Part shown: positions 55,901-58,614 of the stretch, piece after piece
Position numbering within the stretch: the stretch's first letter is position 1
How the letters are laid out: every line of letters starts with the position of its first letter
NCBI GenBank assembly: GCA_003586005.1
Contig: NSKI01000077.1
Coordinates: 1 to 58,614, forward strand
DNA: 58,614 nucleotides
From: Haloplasmatales bacterium 4B
GTDB lineage: Bacteria > Bacillota_I > Bacilli_A > Haloplasmatales > Haloplasmataceae
Reading direction: 5' to 3'
Position numbers and translations under genes: made by a program
Notes under the pieces: model-generated
Databases searched by the model: none
Told to the model about the DNA's origin: nothing
What the model saw: the letters and a program-made list of their open reading frames with translations, nothing else

Positions 55901-56166
55901 GACTAAACTTAACAAGCGCGGATGTTGTCATTCATTATGACCCTTGGTGGAATGTAAGTGCTCAAAATCAAGCAACAGACAGAACTCATCGAATAGGGCA
56001 AAAGAACAATGTAACAGTTTATAAATTAATCGCAAAAGAAACAATTGAAGAGAAAATTCTAAAGTTACAAGAAGAAAAGCTTAAATTAGCCGATTCGATA
56101 ATTGTTGAAGACAATGGTAGTATAACGAAGATGACTGAACAAGAAATATTAAATTTATTTGAATAA
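52951..56166 (+). CDS. SWIM/SNF2-family helicase
   Basis: It is a large ATP-dependent DNA translocase; its target is unknown. The 1071-residue protein begins with a SWIM zinc finger (C68, C70, C82, H84) and has a poorly conserved middle (about 110-600). The SNF2 motor follows: DDMGLGKT, VITSYDYLKRD, VIDEAQYIKNH (DEAQ box), MTGTPIENSL, and the C-terminal lobe LLFSQFTSM, SLKAGGTGLNL, TDRTHRIGQ. Such proteins are common in Bacilli with roles proposed in repair or transcription. It has its own promoter and ATG behind GGTGGGA. Confidence 0.93.
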   Translation: MNIKQIKLKATNNITFERGVDYYENGHVQNYKLHYSNDVELTAEVIGSLNNIYQVLASIDEFGELVDCTCQCQAFNTYKGSCKHIIALLLTYYYDSSHRPKLKSLQLTKTDKVATKMISKYTNKSISNLLIKSSNKNVNLIPKLEIDYNKKLKMSFMIGYERPYVLRSIQKFYYDMRDNKLVEYGKNLTFYHHINQFSNDSKVLVKFLLNNYYEYQFYTEFNYRNSSKIDSRYLLISPNAFDKFFDIYVNNQIIFIDNYFEKKITLLDKNPDIVLNIKPQGDAYSIFVNFNEALFLKGEKYEYIFINNFLYRLNEEFSDNVGILLKSLMEKGSSLVISQSDMSTFYANVLCEIQDYISIEAEDADLTIFEPTPLTTKVFIDMEASNLVTAKLKFIYGDYEFDPYNDVKSDTYRNVKEELIAKKMMDQYFEYYNKEMKCFVISDDDMIFNLYVEGINVLAKYIQVYVSDRFKNIIRKSPDINLGVRLSNNLLDVTIDTLEFPIDELMEVLSSYKKNKKYYRLKDGSFVNLEANSLKELSQITDGCDLSNQDIENKEVSIPIYRALYLDNILKNSEFIKSERDNYFKELVRDFNNVDDTIFNIPVSLKQILRNYQKTGFRWLKTMSHYGFGGILADDMGLGKTIQMISLFQSYHDEVEDTLPCLVVCPASLVLNWEMELVNFAQALKVITIIGTLSERKAKISEINNYDVVITSYDYLKRDIDLYADKKFMFHVIDEAQYIKNHLTLNAKSVKKINSYCRFAMTGTPIENSLAEIWSIFDFIMPNYLYRYKKFNQDYEVPIVKDKNQNVLGSLKRLVTPFVLRRLKKDVLKELPDKTETTMLVNLEDEQRKLYQANVALIKKELTEKISENGINHNKIMILSMLTRLRQLCCDPSLYYEDYNGKSAKLDMCLELIEASIEANHKILLFSQFTSMLAIIKDKLNERGITFYLLQGSTKKEERKKMVDKFNEDDTRVFLISLKAGGTGLNLTSADVVIHYDPWWNVSAQNQATDRTHRIGQKNNVTVYKLIAKETIEEKILKLQEEKLKLADSIIVEDNGSITKMTEQEILNLFE

Positions 56167-56186
56167 CGATTTTTATATGATATAAT
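56159..56186 (+). promoter_or_regulatory. Promoter of the MATE gene
   Basis: TTGAAT (56159-56164) and TATAAT (56181-56186) are 16 bases apart. A TG one base upstream of the -10 makes it an extended -10. The -35 box overlaps the stop codon region of the SNF2 gene. Confidence 0.62.
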
Positions 56187-56217
56187 ACTAGATGTTGTAG
56201 AAAAGTAGGTGGTATTT

Positions 56218-57591
56218 ATGCTTCAAACCTTAAATAAATATTCTTATTCAAACAATAAGTTGTTTTATCAAAATCTAAAAAAAATTGCGATTCCGATGGG
56301 AATTGCCTCTTTTTTTGGTTCCTTGCTAAATATGATCGATACCCTTATGATTAGCTCATTAGGCGATGTATCAATCGCAGCTGTTGGTAGCAGTAATAAA
56401 CTATTTTTTTTAATGATTGTAACTTTATTTGGCGTCTATAGTGGTTTTGGAGTATTTGTTTCCCAGTATTGGGGCAAGAAGGATATAAAAAGATTACAAA
56501 CTATTTATATGACAGCCATCATTACAGGAATATTTATATCTTCAATTGTTTCCTTAATTGCAATTATCTTACCTAAACAAGTATTGAATGTTTTTTCCGA
56601 TAATCATGAAGTCATAAAGGTTGGAGTTTCTTATTTAAGAATTGTGAGTTTGTCATTTATTCTTTCAAGTTTATTATTTAGTGTCGAAATGGTTTCAAGA
56701 AGTACTGAAAATGTGAAATTACCTATGTTTGTTGCGACAACAGGGGTCGTAATCAATACGGTTCTAAATTATCTCTTAATCTTTGGAAATTTTGGTTTTA
56801 AGGAAATGGGAGTTGAAGGAGCAGCTATCGCGACTGTAATTTCTAGAATCATTCAGTTAGTTATTTACATCATTTATATTTTAATTACCAAGAATCCAGT
56901 TCTCTTTTTAAAAATTTCTAATATTGTTTTTGATAAACAATTGTTCAAAAAAATCTTTATGAAATCCTTACCTGTTGTCGGTAACGAATTTTTTTGGTCA
57001 CTAGGAATTATTACGATATTTGCTGCCTATGGAAGAAAAGGTACAGAAGCACTTGCATCAATGCAGCTTTTTGATACTATGGTTGGTTTATTGACAGTTT
57101 TTACATGGGGGATCGCTAACTCTGCAGCAATTATGATTGGCAAAAAAATTGGTGAAAAAGATATTGAAGAAGCAAAATGGTATGTAAAGCTATTTATATT
57201 TAATTCGATTTTTTTTGGGATTATAACTGGTTTTATAATCCTATCTACTATCCCGTTTATTCCAGTCTTTTTTAAGTCACAAAGTCTTTTGGTAATTCAT
57301 AATATCCAGTACTTACTACTTGTTTTCGCCTTGTATATGCCTTTTAATTTACTAGCAGCAACATTTATAGTTGGGATATTACGGAGTGGTGGAGACACCG
57401 CATATGCGTTTTTGTTTGAAGTAACAACTTTATGGGGATATTCAGTACCTGCTGCCTGGTTTCTTGCATTGTTTACTTCCTTCACAATTCCACTTATCTA
57501 TTTTATAATAACATTTGAACTAGTTATTAAAGACCTCATGTGTTTTATGAGATATAAATCAGGAAAATATATTCATAATTTAGTTCATTAA
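56218..57591 (+). CDS. MATE-family efflux transporter
   Basis: It is a cation-driven exporter of drugs or metabolites; the substrate is unknown. The 457-residue protein has twelve hydrophobic segments in two MatE halves, with family patterns such as GSLLNMIDTLMISSLG, AAVGSSNKLFFL and GVEGAAIATVISR. ATG 56218 follows AGGTGGT; the reading from 56209 would start on that site. It is a single-gene transcript with promoter and terminator. Confidence 0.92.
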   Translation: MLQTLNKYSYSNNKLFYQNLKKIAIPMGIASFFGSLLNMIDTLMISSLGDVSIAAVGSSNKLFFLMIVTLFGVYSGFGVFVSQYWGKKDIKRLQTIYMTAIITGIFISSIVSLIAIILPKQVLNVFSDNHEVIKVGVSYLRIVSLSFILSSLLFSVEMVSRSTENVKLPMFVATTGVVINTVLNYLLIFGNFGFKEMGVEGAAIATVISRIIQLVIYIIYILITKNPVLFLKISNIVFDKQLFKKIFMKSLPVVGNEFFWSLGIITIFAAYGRKGTEALASMQLFDTMVGLLTVFTWGIANSAAIMIGKKIGEKDIEEAKWYVKLFIFNSIFFGIITGFIILSTIPFIPVFFKSQSLLVIHNIQYLLLVFALYMPFNLLAATFIVGILRSGGDTAYAFLFEVTTLWGYSVPAAWFLALFTSFTIPLIYFIITFELVIKDLMCFMRYKSGKYIHNLVH

Positions 57592-57596
57592 ATAGT

Positions 57597-57644
57597 CCAA
57601 TGAAATGTGTTGGTTTTATCGCATTTTTCATTGGTCTTTTTTTT
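57597..57644 (+). terminator. Intrinsic terminator after the MATE gene
   Basis: CCAATGAAA / TTTCATTGG flanks a roughly 20-base loop and is followed by TCTTTTTTTT. Confidence 0.82.
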
Positions 57645-57839
57645 ATTAATTCACAATATTTATTAAATATATTCAATATTGAAGAATGAGTATATAAAAG
57701 AGGGAAATATAAGTCGAATGATTCATTAACTAATTAATTTAATTCACACCCTACAAATAATTACGTTATTATAAAACAATACAATAATTATGTAAACTAT
57801 TATAGATTTATGTCATATATTGGATAAGGAGGGAAATTT

Positions 57840-58271
57840 ATGGAAGAAAAAAAACTAATTAAATATTTTTCAAATCTAAACACCTTAATTCATAATGTAT
57901 TAAATTTTCACTGGAATGTTACAGGTGGGTTATTTCTAACATTGCATCAGCTATATAACGAACAATATAATTTTATCTTTGAAAGTATAGACCAACTAGC
58001 AGAAATATTAAAGATGAAGGGAATATATCCGCCAACATGCATAAAAGAAATATATGAATTAGCAGATATAAAAACAATGGAATCAAAAGATTATTCAGCT
58101 AGAGAAACAATAGAATATGAGATAGAGCAATTTGAACAAATGAATAAATTAGCATATGAATTAGGAGAAATTGCAAATAAAGAGGATCAATTATCACTTG
58201 TAGACTTCTTTACAAATCAAACCAACTTTTTTAATAAACAATTATACTTCTTACGACAACTTTTGAAATAG
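57840..58271 (+). CDS. dps: Dps-family ferritin-like protein
   Basis: It stores iron and protects DNA by oxidising ferrous iron with peroxide inside a 12-subunit shell. The 143-residue four-helix protein has the inter-subunit ferroxidase motif NFHWNVTGGLFLTLHQ, then YNEQYNFIFESIDQLAE with its Asp and Glu, and IYPPT. ATG follows GGAGGG. Upstream is a 195-base AT-rich gap with no clear Fur or PerR box that I can defend. It may belong to the same stress set as sodA. Confidence 0.93.
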   Translation: MEEKKLIKYFSNLNTLIHNVLNFHWNVTGGLFLTLHQLYNEQYNFIFESIDQLAEILKMKGIYPPTCIKEIYELADIKTMESKDYSARETIEYEIEQFEQMNKLAYELGEIANKEDQLSLVDFFTNQTNFFNKQLYFLRQLLK

Positions 58272-58504
58272 TAAAAATAGTCAAAATATACTAGAAATAA
58301 TAATAATTAAATGACCATAATTACATAGATAATATTTTGTCGATATATCACATTATAAATAACTTGATATTACATAATTCGACTGCCCTAAATTCAATCA
58401 TCCAATAAAAATATTTTATTAACTGTTTACTTATACTAAGTTGCAGAAGTTTGTTATTACTATACAATTATAGGCAATATGAGAGTGGAGTAGTTAGAAT
58501 TTTC
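58272..58504. other. Non-coding AT-rich stretch at the window end
   Basis: There is no gene of convincing length here on either strand and no clear terminator for dps. A TTGCAG/TACAAT promoter candidate occupies its last part (listed separately). Confidence 0.5.
58441..58468 (+). promoter_or_regulatory. Candidate promoter near the window end
   Basis: TTGCAG (58441-58446) and TACAAT (58463-58468) are 16 bases apart. It would drive a transcript that crosses the edge hairpin or the partial reading frame. Confidence 0.4.
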
Positions 58505-58614
58505 ATGAAATCTATGTTTAAAATACATCATAAATTACGTTTGATGTATTTTATTTTAAATTGTAATGAAACTGAAAGAGTAAAAATTTTCTTATCAGAC
58601 TCTTATAAACATCT
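58505..58614 (+). CDS. Possible 5' part of an unidentified gene, cut by the window edge
   Basis: An ATG opens a frame of 36 codons without a stop up to the edge (MKSMFKIHHKLRLMYF, then ERVKIFLSD). A weak GTGGAG lies upstream. I do not recognise the protein. The hairpin at 58520-58552 lies inside the frame, which speaks against it being a plain coding region. Confidence 0.25.
   Translation, partial: MKSMFKIHHKLRLMYFILNCNETERVKIFLSDSYKH
58520..58552. repeat. Inverted repeat near the window end
   Basis: AAAATACATCA / TGATGTATTTT is a perfect 11-base inverted repeat with an 11-base loop and A/T-rich flanks. It could be a terminator in either direction, for example of a short RNA starting near 58475. 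Confidence 0.4.

Noticed and set aside
57711-57839. PerR/Fur operator before dps
   Set aside because: Loose ATAAT/ATTAT symmetry exists, but no arrangement reaches a convincing match to a PerR or Fur box.
58336-58344. Spo0A-like box TTTGTCGAT downstream of dps
   Set aside because: It lacks the final A of the core and has no gene start next to it. A single near-match is expected by chance.
1-58614. CRISPR arrays, tRNA or rRNA genes, prophage or replication origin
   Set aside because: No regularly spaced repeats, no cloverleaf with CCA-end context, no rRNA-like sequence and no phage or origin genes were seen.
1-58614. Mycoplasma genetic code (TGA as Trp)
   Set aside because: TGA ends genes such as nusB and dinB at the expected place, and no conserved protein requires reading through TGA.

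Overview
The window is a very AT-rich, densely packed chromosomal segment of a low-GC Gram-positive bacterium (Bacillota, class Bacilli in the broad sense). Nearly every gene starts behind a Bacillus-type Shine-Dalgarno sequence. TGA is used as a stop (for example nusB and dinB), so this is the standard code and not the Mycoplasma code. As I recall the Bacillus subtilis map, the gene order follows its glyQS-sigA to spo0A to fur-xerD-deoB segment closely. The AT bias, the single-chain GlyRS and a thinned-out set of sporulation genes suggest a deep-branching Bacilli lineage of the Haloplasma/Turicibacter/Izemoplasma kind. That placement is inference; no 16S gene is present.

Region by region. 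1-8804: a glycine T-box and GlyRS, then dnaG-rpoD-trmK, leftward ispH, a DEAD-box helicase and endonuclease IV. 8906-26423: an accessory island inside the conserved order. It holds a membrane-anchored ankyrin protein, a 1387-aa secreted protein with MORN repeats and Ig-like domains, an IS3-family element, three leftward minor-pilin genes, and a rightward type IV pilus operon (VanW-like protein, PilB, PilC, pilin, prepilin peptidase, PilM, PilN, PilO). 26512-30315: ispG, sodA, rpmG, glcK and a metallo-beta-lactamase-fold hydrolase. 30409-34105: a comG-type competence pilus operon. 34116-37767: aroK, a small pyrophosphatase-like protein, a rhodanese protein, aroQ, efp, spoIIIAH and an Asp23 gene. 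37847-45034: the tight nusB-xseA-xseB-ispA-dxs-tlyA-recN operon. 45234-47268: spoIVB and spo0A. 47349-52838: a small membrane protein, dinB, an SDR, spoIIM, fur, xerD and deoB. 52951-58271: a SWIM/SNF2 helicase, a MATE transporter and Dps. The last 343 bases are mostly non-coding, with a possible truncated gene at the edge.

How the genes work together. Four MEP-pathway isoprenoid genes (ispH, ispG, dxs, ispA) are spread over three sites. Two type IV filament machines coexist, and only one prepilin peptidase is visible, so it probably serves both. Spo0A, SpoIVB, SpoIIM and SpoIIIAH remain, and spo0A keeps a sigma-H-like promoter with Spo0A boxes, but spoIIIAA-AG are missing from their usual place next to efp.

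Most notable observations: an IS element sitting exactly in the loop of an intrinsic terminator, with a 4-bp target duplication; a MORN module apparently nested inside a Rossmann-like domain of the secreted giant; the pilus island itself; a probable ATT start codon for comGA; and a conserved-looking spo0A control region.
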